A DNA stretch of 64,000 bases from Zygophlyctis sp. KS116. Lineage: Eukaryota > Chytridiomycota. The stretch covers positions 28,172-92,171 of the forward strand of contig BAAFSQ010000008.1 of NCBI GenBank assembly GCA_054661495.1, in the 5' to 3' direction. The notes below the pieces were generated by a model that saw only the letters and a list, made by a program, of their open reading frames with translations, did no database searches and was not told the origin of the DNA. Below are positions 33,401 to 44,634 of the stretch, one piece after another. The first letter of the stretch is position 1, and each line of letters begins with the position of its first letter. Made by a program: the position numbers and the translations under genes.

Positions 33401-36334
33401 AGGGATTTCAATTTTTCCAAAATTTGAAACCGATTGCTTTTGTATCGCCTGATCAAACTCTATCAACTTGATAGAAAGTTTGAAATCATGCTTTTTTAAC
33501 TTACCCTGACAAATAAGAAAAATAAACTATACCTGAATATATGGTTTATCCGACCCATCAGGAGTAAAAATTACATAAATATTCTTTTGTGATTCTGGTG
33601 CAATTTCCAATGTTGATACCGGTTTCAAAAGCTGACCTTCTAACGCTTTCTGTAGTTCATGTAGCAGCAGAATCTTCAACAATACTGAACTCGCCTCGAA
33701 AAATGCTTTAGGGTATGTGCTGTTAGTAGCGTTGCCATTGCTGTCCAATAATACAAGTGCTAATTCCAGAGGATCTTTACAGGCCCTATACATTTCTACT
33801 AAATCGTCTTCATTCATGTATTCACTACGCAATCCTGTTTTGTGTTCATTTGGCTCATTAATAAACAAATCTCGTGAGGAGTAGTGAGATCCTGTTTTTC
33901 CGTCTAAATATTTAAGAGAAGATACTGGTTTTAACTCAAAGCTTTCGCCTAGCTTGAAATGAGTTTTAGAGCTAGCACTTCTTTTCTAGCCTGTAAAAAC
34001 AATCTAACCTACCTTTAACTTAAGGTCTCTAATTGAAGAGGCTAAATCCAGATATTCACTACCGCCCACTGGCGATTCTGATGCTGAGTCGGCCATGCTC
34101 CGTGTACGACTTAAGCCCATAAAATGAGTTTTGGATGACACTTTATTTGACATGAGCAAATTTCCATTTTCTGCGGGTAACCGAGATACTTTTTTCCTGT
34201 CACTAATCGATTGAAGAAGATCACGGTTCAGCGAGACCCCTCCAGTAATTCGTGATTCTTGCGTGCTAAAATTCTTTTCATAAATTTTCAGCTCAGACGG
34301 ATTAGAAGAAGTTATTTGAAGAATTAAGCGAGATTTGCTAATATTTTCGATGAAGAAGCCTTTAACAGATGGGCAGTTGAGAACTGAAGACCCAAGATCT
34401 AAATAGTTTGATGAAGAAGGAGTGATCAATCGATAAAATAGAGAGTGGTAACTTAGCTGATGCTCATCAATGTTTGTTGAAATGGCCTGAATAACTTGAT
34501 CATTGTCTCGATTCAGAAGATTTACTACCGTTATTTGTTTTCGATAATCAGCATTTACTTTGCGGGCATAAATATCTACCTTGACTTCGATTGATTGATT
34601 TGGAGGAATAAAAAGTTCTCCTTTGTAAATATTCAAAACCTTTGAAACATATCGTATTTCAACTCTGGCAGCCAGATCCGAAACATTAGAAATTTTCAAT
34701 GGAAGCGATTTTAGAGTACCAATATTAGTTTCACCAAAGTTTAATTCCTTTGGTGAGACTTCAATTACCGATGTACATGCTCTAGATAAACATTGAATAA
34801 TTTTCTTTTCCTTTAAGGGAGAGCCCGAAGATGAATATGCAAGGGTAATTCTAAATGATTTCGATACCAATTTTCCCGATAAATAATCAAATGATGAAGA
34901 TTCTTTCATGGGGCGATACAATACCTCTACTGTACGTTCAGCTCCAGGTTTTATATTGATTTCTTCAATCTTTGTGAATTCATTTTCATATCCCTCATTA
35001 AAAGCATCCGTAGCCTCATCAGCCAGAGTGCCTTTTCCTAAAACATCAAATGTATTGAATGATCCACGTGAGCTTAGTATTTCTGACCCCCTGCGAGAAT
35101 TTGAGACTGGTGTAGAAGCACGGGAACTCATCATACTCTCCAAATCTGTTGTAAGAGAGTCTATACTAGACATATCAGTCATTTTGTCTAATAAATATAT
35201 AGCCTTTGAGTCTAAACTTGACATTGAGTTTGACAAGAGTTCATCTGTTTTTAATTGAAAGACTATAGACTGCTCGTCCGATGCAAACTTAACATCCAAA
35301 TGTGAATCTGAAATATTTTTCAAAACCAATTTCTGCCTGCTGACTATCCCAGAACAACAATCACCAAAATCCAACGTAGATCCACTACTAACTACCAAAG
35401 ACTCTTCTTTTAAAATTGATCTAACCATTGCATGAATATGAGTTTTTATAGTATTTGAAGAATCACTAGCATTTTCAATTTGAAGATTGTAATCAAATTC
35501 ACCAACTTCTGCTGGTTTAAAAATAATTCGAATTCTTAGAGGAGAATAAGCTGGAACATGATTTTGATCTAAAACTTCTCCAGTATCATAATCACAAAAC
35601 ACCAATTGACTAGAATGTTTCTGATTTGATAAATCTATAGTATTTAAAACAAAAAACAGTTCAATTTCTGATCTATTCCAAATAGTAAAGTCCTTAAAGT
35701 AAGTTCCTCCTACTACACAATCCTCAAAATTGAGCCCACCTGGCATATCCATTCCTAGTAATGTTTTACATACTCTTGATCTAAATTTAACAGACACCTA
35801 AAATTATTTTTACTATAATACCTGATAGTCTGGAATATTTTCTGGACTTTTTGAAGATTCTTGAGAGCTAGACTCTTCTAAATCTTTAGTTTTGTATACA
35901 AAAAAGAATAATAGTCCATTAATTTCAAAAAAATCCAACAAGTCTTCATTTTTCTTGGTGATTTCTGGTAAAAAAGAGAGAATAAGTTTAGCAGATGAAT
36001 GTGGTTCTAGTAGAATAGAATCTACATGATTTACATAATTAAATAATTGATTGAAAAGATTCCCTGTAACATTATTTTTATCTTTTTGAGAGTTTAAAGA
36101 AGACATGACAGTATTAGTGACAAGATATTCCTGTACATCATTTTCCAGCAAGTTTTCATTTGAGACCTGAAAAGCAATTTGATTGCCTAAATTTGATTTC
36201 AATTTTACCAGGATTTGTGAGTCTGAGGGATTCGTTAAGCTGAATCTATGAAGAGCATGAAGTCCGTTTAGATATATGGAATCAAATACAAGCTTATTGT
36301 TGGGTATTGAGAGTTTTAGCAGTTCTATTTCCAT
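27488..36334 (-). CDS. giant ASH/MSP-repeat protein, 2851 aa, unassigned
   Basis: Eleven exons: 36334-35822, 35797-34013, 33985-33533, 33505-32465, 32436-28648, 28620-28066, 28036-27932, 27906-27811, 27783-27659, 27633-27576, 27523-27488. Repeated beta-sandwich units have the ASH (ASPM-SPD2-Hydin) flavour: a strand ending LDFGDCCSG, LNFGETNIG, INFGLVEKN, IDFGVCLI, INLGKLEI, or INFGYCFI, then xLxIxNxS and a Gly/Pro turn (e.g. VLYRP, FIFEPSLSG, LLPNQKG). A charged coiled coil lies near 32700. ASH proteins usually act at centrosomes, cilia or the secretory pathway (Hydin, CEP192, CFAP65, TMEM131); no CH domain or transmembrane helix is seen. The final exon boundary (52-nt intron 27524-27575) is the least certain. 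I do not recognise the family member. Confidence 0.82.
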
Positions 36335-36530
36335 TAAAAAGTAGAAACAAACGTCAAACGTAAGGTTGAAGTGATGTAATTGGTTTAATATTTGCTTCTT
36401 ATACGCTTATAATTGCCACGACTCTTAGGACCCATAGTAGGACCCATAGTAGGACCCATAGTAGGACCCATAGTAGGCTATAGAACAACACCAATGGTTG
36501 TGTTGGCACATCAGGGTTAGAGTTAAAAAA
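36335..36530. promoter_or_regulatory. divergent promoter of ASH-repeat gene and SMARCD gene
   Basis: 196 bp between the two starts; the SMARCD side holds a 12-bp tandem array (36426-36473). Confidence 0.5.
36426..36483. repeat. 12-bp tandem repeat (taggacccatag) x4 plus partial unit
   Basis: Four identical 12-bp units run from 36426 to 36473, followed by a degenerate taggctatag. The array lies 48 bp upstream of the SMARCD start codon, so it is promoter or 5' leader. Perfect identity points to recent expansion. No reading frame on the plus strand spans it as part of a recognised gene. Confidence 0.92.
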
Positions 36531-37972
36531 ATGCAACGGCAAATGATGCAAACTCCAATGTCTGGAATGCCTGGTATGCCTGGAATGTCTGGTATGTCTG
36601 GTATGTCTGGGGGACAAATGAGACAAGGGCCTGGAGGATCAATGGCACAAGGAGGATCCATGCCGGGGGGACAAGGGATGATGAGACCGCCAATGACTAG
36701 ACAGGCAATGCCCAACAAGAGGAAAAGACCGACAGACAAAATACTCTCAAAGAAATTGGAAGATTATGTTCCAGAAGCAAAATTATATAATCAAATGATT
36801 GAATTTGAGAAAAAGTTGGATTCGACAATTACTAGGAAAATATTGGATTTACAAGACTCGCTAGCAAAACCAGAGGTATTTAATTTGTCTAAAAAGAAAG
36901 CCAATTAAAAAAACTCTGCGAATATTTTTATCAAATTTATCTGCTAATCAGTATGATTTTGAACCTGGAGAGGAAATGACTGATCTTTCGGCGTCTTTAG
37001 ATGCTATTCAGGATAGTATTCCTTCTTGGACACTGCGGATTCAAGGGAAGATGATTGATGTAATTTTTAAATTCTTTAAATGATTTATAGCCTCCAAATG
37101 CGAGAAAATTGTCTGGGCATCCTCCCAAATTTTCAAATTTTATAAAGAAAATTATTATTGAACTTAAAAGAGATGAAGAAATTTATCCTCTGGGAAATAC
37201 AATAGAATGGGAAAAGAGGCCAGGAGATCCAGAAGCTGATGGGTTTGAAGTTAAAAGACAAGGAGACTCTGATACTCCAGTCAGGATTCTAGTATATCTA
37301 GATAGACATCCTGAAAAATTTAAACTTTCTCCAACTCTAGGACATTTACTAGATATACAAATGGATACAATGTCAAATGTTTTACTTTCTATTTGGCAAT
37401 ACGTAAAAGTAAATAAACTGCTGGATCCAGAAGACTCTAGATGTATTAACTGTGATGAACCTTTGGCAGCTGTATTTATTTATTTACTAATTTTCAAGAT
37501 TTTTGGAACTCAAAAAGTTATGTTTTCATACCTTCCAGAATTATTGGCTCGTCATCTTCTTCCCTGTGACCCTATTGTACTTGATTATGTTATAAAAGTT
37601 GATAAAGAACATCATTATTCTAATACTGCATTTGATATTGATGTAGAATTGGAAAATCCTATTAGGGATAGAATTAAAATGATTACACAGAGACATGGTG
37701 TTTTACAACGTGAATTATCAGTTTTGGATGAACAAATTTCTGCTCTTATTCAGTCTATTCATGAATCTAAATCTAAACGTGATTTTATGAAATCTTTTTC
37801 AACTGATCCTATAAACTTTTTAAATTCCTGGATTGGATCTCAGTCTAGGGACTTGGAAGTTGTTTTAGGAGATGCAAAACTTAATAGGGAGGAAGTCGAA
37901 CATTCTGAATTCTGGACTAGAGACAGGATAAAGGAAAGTCTGTTTCATTATTTGTCAGAGCGTGGTTTGTAA
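36531..37972 (+). CDS. SNF12: SWI/SNF-RSC subunit with SWIB domain (BAF60/SMARCD, Snf12/Rsc6)
   Basis: Accessory subunit of SWI/SNF-class chromatin remodellers. Exons 36531-36875, 36901-37059 and 37091-37972 (introns 25 and 31 nt); 461 aa. The N-terminus is a Met/Gly/Pro-rich low-complexity tract (SGMPGMPGMSGMSGMSGG), then KRKRPTDKILSKKLEDYVPE as in SMARCD. Middle: TLRIFLSNLSANQYDFEPG and FSNFIKKIIIELKRDE. SWIB domain: FKLSPTLGHLLDIQMDT...ILLSIWQYVK-type helix, LLDPEDSRCINCDEPL. The C-terminal helical part ends in LFHYLSERGL. Confidence 0.93.
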
Positions 37973-38085
37973 GAAATCTCGCAAGTAAATCTGTTGATGT
38001 TTAAGCCGTTTAATGAGTCGTATAACCAAAATCTTAACTTTAAGTTCCTACGCCTATTTTAACGTTTTCTCTTACAAGTCTCAGT

Positions 38086-39347
38086 ATGGAAATTCTCAAC
38101 CAAAACTTTAAACGGACTAGCCAACATTTTCTATTGAATGATCAGTCAAGATTTATAGACTATGAATCACAAAAGCTTAAAATGTCTGTTAAAATCAAGG
38201 ATGAATTTCAAGCGCCAACAGAGAAATTAGAGAAATTTAAAGAAATTCAAGAGTCTAATGCTCTGATTAAAAGAGAGCAAGAGGCCCCAAAAATTTCAAA
38301 TTCTTTAGTAAAGATCAAAAAGGAAAGACAATTACAAAAACCTGAATGGCATCCTCCATGGAAATTATTCAGAGTAATTTCAGGACACTTGGGATGGGTG
38401 AGATCAGTCGCTGTAGATGTTGGAAATGAATGGTTTGCGACTGGTGCGGGAGATCGAATGATTAAGATTTGGGATTTGGCTACTGGAACTCTTAAACTAT
38501 CTTTAACTGGTCATATTAATACAGTCAGAGGATTAGCTATAAGTCCAAGACATCCTTATCTTTTCTCTGCTGGGGAAGATAAAATGGTCAAATGTTGGGA
38601 TTTAGAGACTAACAAGGTTATAAGACATTATCATGGTCATTTATCAGGAGTTTTTTGTTTAGATATACATCCTACATTAGATATTATTGTTACTGGTGGT
38701 AGAGATTCTTGTGCAAGAGTATTTTTTTTAAAACTTACAATAACTAGGTATGGGATATTCGTACAAAATCTCAAATTTTTGCTTTAACAGGACATCAATC
38801 TACAGTCGCAAGTGTTAAAACTCAAGAGGGAGATCCTCAAATTATTACTTCTTCCAATGATTCTACAATAAAATTATGGGATTTAGCAGCTGGAAAATGT
38901 AGAACTACTCTAACTCATCATAAAAAATCTGTACGTGCTTTAGCAATACATCCAAGAGAATTTACTTTTGCTTCTGGATCACCTGATAATATTAAAACTT
39001 GGACTTGTCCTCAAGGAAACTTTATACAAAATGCATCTGGTCATAATGCAATTATAAATACTCTTAGTATAAATCAAGATGGAGTTATGGTATCTGGAGG
39101 AGATAATGGATCTATTAAATTTTGGGATTTTAAAACTGCTACATGTTTCCAATCTCTTGATACTATAGTACAACCTGGCTCTATGGAATCTGAAGCTGGT
39201 ATATTCTGTTCTACTTTTGACAAAACTGGAACTAGACTTATTACAGGTGAAGCAGATAAAACTATAAAGATTTGGAAGCAGGACGAGACTGCAACTGAAG
39301 AGACACATCCTGTAGTTTGGAAGCCTGGGTTTATGAAACGAGGATAA
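38086..39347 (+). CDS. PRP46: Prp46/PLRG1 spliceosomal WD40 protein
   Basis: Prp19-complex (NTC) component of the activated spliceosome. Exons 38086-38718 and 38748-39347 (29-nt intron); 410 aa. A charged N-terminus leads to [20 protein letters not shown] and [20 protein letters not shown], near-identical in pattern to PLRG1. Seven blades follow; across the splice, [20 protein letters not shown] is restored. Last blade [15 protein letters not shown]-terminal WKPGFMKRG. Highly conserved, consistent with an intron-rich genome needing splicing. Confidence 0.96.
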
Positions 39348-39423
39348 TTTACAATTATGTACCAAGTGAGAATTATAGTGAGAATTGAGATTTTGTGGTT
39401 TAGGAACAACTTAAGTCTCTAAA

Positions 39424-41271
39424 ATGTACAAGAAACCAAGAGTTGAGGACTATGACAGCCATTTCGAACAATTGAAATTAGATAAATTAGAAAGCGATCG
39501 ACAGTATTTATTCTCAAAAGTAGAAAATCTTCAGGAAATCATTGAACAAGAAAGGAAAACTCAGATTTCATTAAAGGAAGAACATGCTCATAAAGTGTCT
39601 GACTTTCTAAAGGAAAAAAATCAATTGTTGAATTCAATGACAGAATTGCAAATAAAATTTAAAAATTCTAGCCAAAAAAAGGACTTGAAAATTCAAGAAT
39701 TACAGGCTAAAACCGATGCTTTTCAAAATTATATTTCAGATTTAGAAAGGAAAATTCAGGAAAATCTACAATCTTCTAAATCTAAAAATGAAATTATGGA
39801 CTTTGAAATGCAAAAGGAAATTTTAAATTTACAAAATCTGACAAAAAAGGAGGAAAATGTACTATTAAAACAATTATCACAAAATTTAAATCATGTGGCA
39901 AAGCTGGAAAAAGAAATCTCTCATCTGAAAAAGGAAATTGATCATTACAAAACTTTGGATTTGAATTTATTCAAGAAGCAGGAAGAAATTTCATCGTTAA
40001 ATAATCAAATTGCACAGTTATCAAGTTTGAGAGGGGAATTGGCTGCTGTTCAGGCAGAAAAGGGACTTTTATTGCAAGAAAAGGCAAGATGGTCTAAATT
40101 TTGCGAAGAAGAGGATGGAATTGTGGATCCTGTTACGCTTACAAGGTCTTTGGCGCAATGTAGATTAGAATCTGCACAATTGAAGCAAGAGTTGGGAGAA
40201 GCAAGAACAGAAAAGGCTGGTAGACAAGGGTATATTACACGATTAGAACAAGATTTACAAGATTTATCTCAAAAACTACAAGATTTAGAGTCTTTCAGCC
40301 AACATTTACAAAAACACTTGAAAATTCAAGAGAGAGGGAAAAAATTGGCTCATAGAGAAACAGAGTTTTTAAGAACTCAGCTTGTACGATTGAGAATTTT
40401 AAACTTTAGGAAAGTTTCGATTTAGAACAAGATTTAGTTGGGAATGGGTTCGATGATAAGAAAGTAAAGAGAATAAAAGAACTCGAGGAACTTTTAGACA
40501 ATTATAAAGAAGAGATGAATTCTTTGGTTTTAAATACGGAAATTAAGACCGAACAAGTTGTACATACTGAAGACATTCATTCAACATTGGTGTCTCAAAA
40601 AATATCTGAGTTAAAGAATGGTAAAATACCTGTTAATTTATTACAGAAATTTCCGTGCTCAAAGTAGAAAAAGGTATGTTAGAAAAACAAACCAGTTCAT
40701 TTGAAGCTCAGTTGCATGAGCTCCAAAGAGCTCTTGGAAGAGGAGAAGCTGATTTTTCGGAACAAAGAGTAAGAATCTAGAATTTTATGGAAAGGTTTTG
40801 ATGCTCAAAGAAAATCCAAGCTCGCATGCAGATCAAGCTAGATATGAGGAACTACTAGCGTTACGTTCTGAAAACGAAGCTTTAAGATCCTCTATATCAA
40901 CTATACCTACAGAAAGTGTGAAAGTCTTTGAAATGAAAATTTCAGAGCTACAACAAGACCTTTTTACAAAAGAAAAGAGAATGATACGCCTAAAGGAGGT
41001 TTTGAATGCACAAGTCCAAGAATTTAGAGCTTCTATATGTACTATATTAGGCTTTAAAGTTGACATGCAGCCTCAAGGAAAACTAAAACTTTCATCAATC
41101 TATTCAACAAAATGGACTATGGAATTTGACACTCATGGCAACTTTTTAGGTTTCTCTGGAGCTGGTTCTACTGAAAGACTTCAAGAAGGAGTTTCTAAAT
41201 ATTTAGAAAGATCACATATCCCAGCCTTCATGGCTTGGCTAACTCTTCATTTATTTGAATCATCTGATTGA
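39424..41271 (+). CDS. MAD1: spindle checkpoint protein Mad1
   Basis: Coiled-coil scaffold recruiting Mad2 to unattached kinetochores. Exons 39424-40383, 40410-40620, 40647-40768 and 40795-41271 (introns all 26 nt); 589 aa. Almost continuous coiled coil up to residue ~490; EKARWSKFCEEEDG and DPVTLTRSLAQ fit Mad1. The C-terminal region reads RVLMLKENPSSHADQAR, ENEALR, then MIRLKEVLNAQVQEFRASI with the RLK motif used by Mad1 to bind Bub1, and ILGFKVDM (RWD-like domain). The last 12 bp of coding sequence overlap HAUS8 on the other strand. Confidence 0.92.
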
Positions 41272-42173
41272 AGCTTTAGTGTTTAATAATGCCATATTTT
41301 TAATTTTCAGTTGATTTGCTTGATGCAATAACTTTAAATTTTCAGAGACTTTTGGCTGTAAGAACATGCATTCTTCATTAATTTGATCCAAGTTATCCTT
41401 ACATAATGACATATCCTTTTCAAAGTTTGAGGAAACACTAGAGAGACAATCATTAATTTCTTTTAAAATATTCTCAAGTTCTCCTAGAAAATCATTTTTA
41501 CTTTGGTTACCTTGACTATTAACAAACGCATTTTCCAACTCTATCTGATTAATTCTAGCCCCTATTTCAGCCGTATAATCATCATACAGATCAAGAAATC
41601 GAGTATTTAATGATGAATTAATACGTAAAATACTTGATAAAGCACTTTTTAAATTATCTACATCCCCTTCTAGATTAGATTGCTTTTGAGCCAGATCTTC
41701 TTTCTCGTAGAGTTGTTCATGTAACATCACAACTTGTCCGGACAGATTAATCAATGCACTCTAAATTTTAGTCCAAAACAATACATCTTGTTCCTTTCGG
41801 TAATCCTCTAAAGAGAGCAACGTCTGCTGATTTAGATAAACCCAAGCCAGTCGTTCAGTTTCCACTTGCATATTATTTAAACCAGAATTCCTGCTTCCGG
41901 ACAATCTTCCTAGAGACTGATTTTGTGTACTTGAAGCTCCTGTATATTTTCCATCAGTCCTCGATTTATAAACAGTCGCTGTTTGATTGGTTGGGGACTT
42001 TTGCGTATTAGTATTGAGCTCTGAGAGTTGTTTTCTAGGTAACGCAGTCTGATTATGATTTTCTTCTGATTTCTTGCAAGTTGTAGAACTATTAGACTGT
42101 GATAGATATCTAGACCCAACAACTCTTCCTATGCATTGGACTAGTGATAAAACTCACCACTTTTCTTTGACAT
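41260..42173 (-). CDS. HAUS8: HAUS8-like augmin subunit (HICE1)
   Basis: Augmin complexes amplify spindle microtubules by recruiting gamma-tubulin. Exons 42173-42158, 42128-41785 and 41760-41260 (introns 29 and 24 nt); 286 aa. The spliced N-terminus is MSKKSGRVVGSRYLSQSNSS; GRVVxSRYL is the characteristic HAUS8 start and is split by the first intron. A Ser/Thr/Asn-rich disordered, basic region (microtubule-binding in the human protein) is followed by coiled coils. Beyond the motif and layout, similarity is weak. The 3' end overlaps MAD1 coding sequence and the start is 13 bp from TMEM128. Confidence 0.75.
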
Positions 42174-42186
42174 TTTAAAAATCAAA

Positions 42187-42666
42187 ATGGAAATTCGCCA
42201 ACGAAAGACCAATACTCTTCATACCGAGAATGAAACTCTTGATGCTTCAGCCAAAGAGTCTTCAACTAATAAATGGCTTAGAAAATTAGAAACTTTAGCT
42301 TGGGTTGCTCTTGCCTATGGAATTGCATATTTTACAAAGTTGATAGAAACTGTTGTTGGACTCGATCATGGGTAATGAATTAATACTGAATATAGAATGT
42401 CTTTTTACCTTGCAACTGGTTGTGGAAGCTGTTTTATCATGCTCTTTATATTTGTGGTGTATATCAGACCAATAATAACAGGAAAGCAAGTGGACTTGTC
42501 TCAATGGGAATTAGAAACTCCCAAAGCCATTTATACAGCAACCTTTTTGGGATTAGTATCATTTCTGTCTACAGTGAAAATGTTGTGGCCAGTATTTCAT
42601 ATTTTTTCTTTTCCTATAGTGATTCTTGAACTTGCAGGATTGATTGCATTCATTGGATTATTTTGA
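42187..42666 (+). CDS. TMEM128: TMEM128 family four-helix membrane protein
   Basis: Exons 42187-42371 and 42396-42666 (24-nt intron); 151 aa. Four hydrophobic helices: KLETLAWVALAYGIAYFTKL, FYLATGCGSCFIMLFIFVVY, AIYTATFLGLVSFLSTVKML and FPIVILELAGLIAFIGLF. The spacing and the short polar loop WELETPKA match the eukaryotic TMEM128 family, whose function is not established. Starts 13 bp from HAUS8 in divergent orientation, leaving almost no intergenic promoter. Confidence 0.85.
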
Positions 42667-42675
42667 TTATAGATT

Positions 42676-43174
42676 TCAAGATTTAGATTGTGAATCAAGA
42701 ATAATTGTAACTGGTCCATCATTGATTAATTCTACTTGCATCATTGCCCCAAATTCACCATCTTTGATTTTTGGGTAAATTTCCTTGAGTTGATTTAGAA
42801 AACACGAGTATAGCTCTGCTGCATCTAGAGTTTTCATTGAGTTGTGGAAATCAGGTTTAGATCCTAATCCTTGAGAAGTCACACCTTACCCTTATTACAA
42901 GATGCGTAGAGAGTGAATTGACTCACTGAAAGAATTTCATAATTTAAATCTACTACACTTGCAGACCATGGTTTATCATTGGAGTCAAAGACTCTTAATT
43001 TCACTATTTTATTAATCCTAAAATTATAATATAAAATTACATCCATTTGATATCTTGATCAGTATCAGTTCTAGAGAGTCCTACTAGTAAACAAATTCCA
43101 GGACCAATTTTTGAGATTACTTTTTCAGAGACTGTAACAGATGCACTTTTTACTCTTTGGACGATAACTCGCAT
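42676..43174 (-). CDS. DTD1: D-aminoacyl-tRNA deacylase (DTD)
   Basis: Removes D-amino acids (and glycine mischarged on tRNA-Ala) from tRNA. Exons 43174-43041, 43017-42890 and 42863-42676 (introns 23 and 26 nt); 149 aa. MRVIVQRVKSASVTV is the standard start; ILSVSQFTLYASCNKGSKPD, restored across the second intron, carries the SQFTL catalytic-loop motif. The second family motif NxGPVT appears as NDGPVTIILDS near the end. Full length for the family. Stops 10 bp from convergent TMEM128. Confidence 0.95.
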
Positions 43175-43266
43175 TTTAGATCTAGGTCTGGGTTTGAAAC
43201 GTCATTTGAATTTGCACAATGTAAAATGCTAAACAATGCATTGTCTTTAAAATTATTATTCTTGCG

Positions 43267-43837
43267 ATGATTGCTATTTTATTCTTTGGATTCTTTTTTA
43301 ACTTTATTACGGCTTCAGTCTGCTCTCCTCAAGACTTTCTAGTTCCTGTTACTTTTCCTATAAAAATGATTCTTGATTCTAAATCCACACCTATAAGAGC
43401 TGCTGGTAATATCACAATTATTGATGGATGCACTGTAAGATTATAGAAAAATTAACATAAAGTTTATGGTTTCAGATTTCACATTGATCAATTCTGGAGT
43501 TACAAAATGGTTTGGAGCAAAGACAAAGTCTGTAGAACCTTTTCTAGTGTCGGATGAGTACGTAAATGCATTTGTTTCTGGAGGATCTCAGGTATTTAAG
43601 TTGAAAAGTATTGGTAAATCTGCAGTTTCTTTCAAGGACTTTAATGAATTTCGTCTGATGGATATTGGAAAAAATGAGTTGATTGCAATTGCAATGATTC
43701 CAAAATCTAGCGAGAATAATCAAATTTATGTTGCAAATACAGTCAATTCTACTGTAAATTCAGCATCAAGTGGGAAATCATCAAATGGAATGATGTCTAT
43801 TCTTTTTTGTGTACTTTTACATGCTTTACAGTTTTAA
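43267..43837 (+). CDS. secreted, probably GPI-anchored DM13-like protein, copy 1
   Basis: Exons 43267-43434 and 43463-43837 (28-nt intron); 180 aa. Signal peptide (MIAILFFGFFFNFITASVC), then one small domain: AAGNITIIDGCTFMVSDF, SGVTKWFGA, SGGSQVFKLK and FNEFRLMDIG. The order (GxIxIxDxCTFxVxxF, aromatic-Gly, F-LK, F-xxF-I) resembles the DM13/fungal DM13-like cell-surface domain. A Ser/Asn-rich linker and a hydrophobic tail (MMSILFCVLLHALQF) suggest GPI anchoring. The next gene is a tandem paralogue with the intron at the same codon. Family call by pattern only. Confidence 0.72.
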
Positions 43838-44015
43838 ATTCAAAGAATTATCATTTGAAGACAAATTTACTCATCCTTTTTAAGAGAAATCTATTCATCC
43901 AGCTACTTCTTTGAAAACTATGACGCAATTAAAGACTAGATTGATCTGGTCAACGTCACTCACTTTGAAATTGTGATGAACAATGGGAAGTACTTGAGAT
44001 GACGTACATCAAAAA

Positions 44016-44634
44016 ATGTTACAATCTGCTATTATCTTGGGATACTTTCTTCAATATCTCTCTGCATACTCCATTTGCAATACTGCAGATGTCAAGTCTC
44101 CAGTGACTATTCCGATTATATTTAAACTTGATTCTCGTTACACTCCCGTTAAACTTTCAGGAAAGATTGTGATCAATGATGGCTGTACTGTAAGTTTAAT
44201 GAGCCTAAGTATAGTTTTCTGTTTCTGAACTTACCTACTATAATGCTGGTAGATCGCAATTTTATGGAGGCGTTGGAGACAGTGTTGCTGAAGGTATCAC
44301 AGTTTCAGATGATGTCATCAATCCTGCTACTACCGGCGGTTCTCAAACCTTTAAGTTGAGATCAGTTGCTGGAGCTCAAGTTTCTTTTAGAGATTTTACT
44401 CAGTTTCGAATTTTTGATACTGATAACAAGGTCCTTATTGGCGTTGCTAATGTTCCAAGTGATTTGTTAACTAGAGGATCAACTGGAACTGGAGCCACTG
44501 GGACAACTGTGACAACAGGATCTACGACTGCTACGGCTACGGGATCTCTGAATGCTAAATCATCATCTTATCAAGAAACTGGTTCAATGTTGAGCTTTGC
44601 TTTATTGTTCGCTTATGCATTCTTTCTGTTTTAA
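44016..44634 (+). CDS. secreted, probably GPI-anchored DM13-like protein, copy 2
   Basis: Tandem paralogue of the preceding gene. Exons 44016-44189 and 44215-44634 (25-nt intron after the CT of DGCT, phase 0, as in copy 1); 197 aa. Signal peptide MLQSAIILGYFLQYLSAYS. Core: LSGKIVINDGCTFSVSELTY, NAGRSQFYGG, GSQTFKLRSV, VSFRDFTQFRIFDTDNK. A Thr/Gly-rich stalk (GTGATGTTVTTGSTTATATG) absent from copy 1 precedes the hydrophobic GPI-type tail. The threonine-rich stalk is likely O-glycosylated. Confidence 0.75.

Noticed and set aside
36426-36483. CRISPR-like array
   Set aside because: Units are contiguous 12-mers without spacers in a eukaryotic promoter; a simple tandem repeat.
36425-36739. Minus-strand frame with Pro/Gly/Ile repeat opposite the SMARCD N-terminus
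   Set aside because: Arises from the complement of the Met/Gly/Pro codon repeats and the 12-bp array; no conserved start or partner exon.
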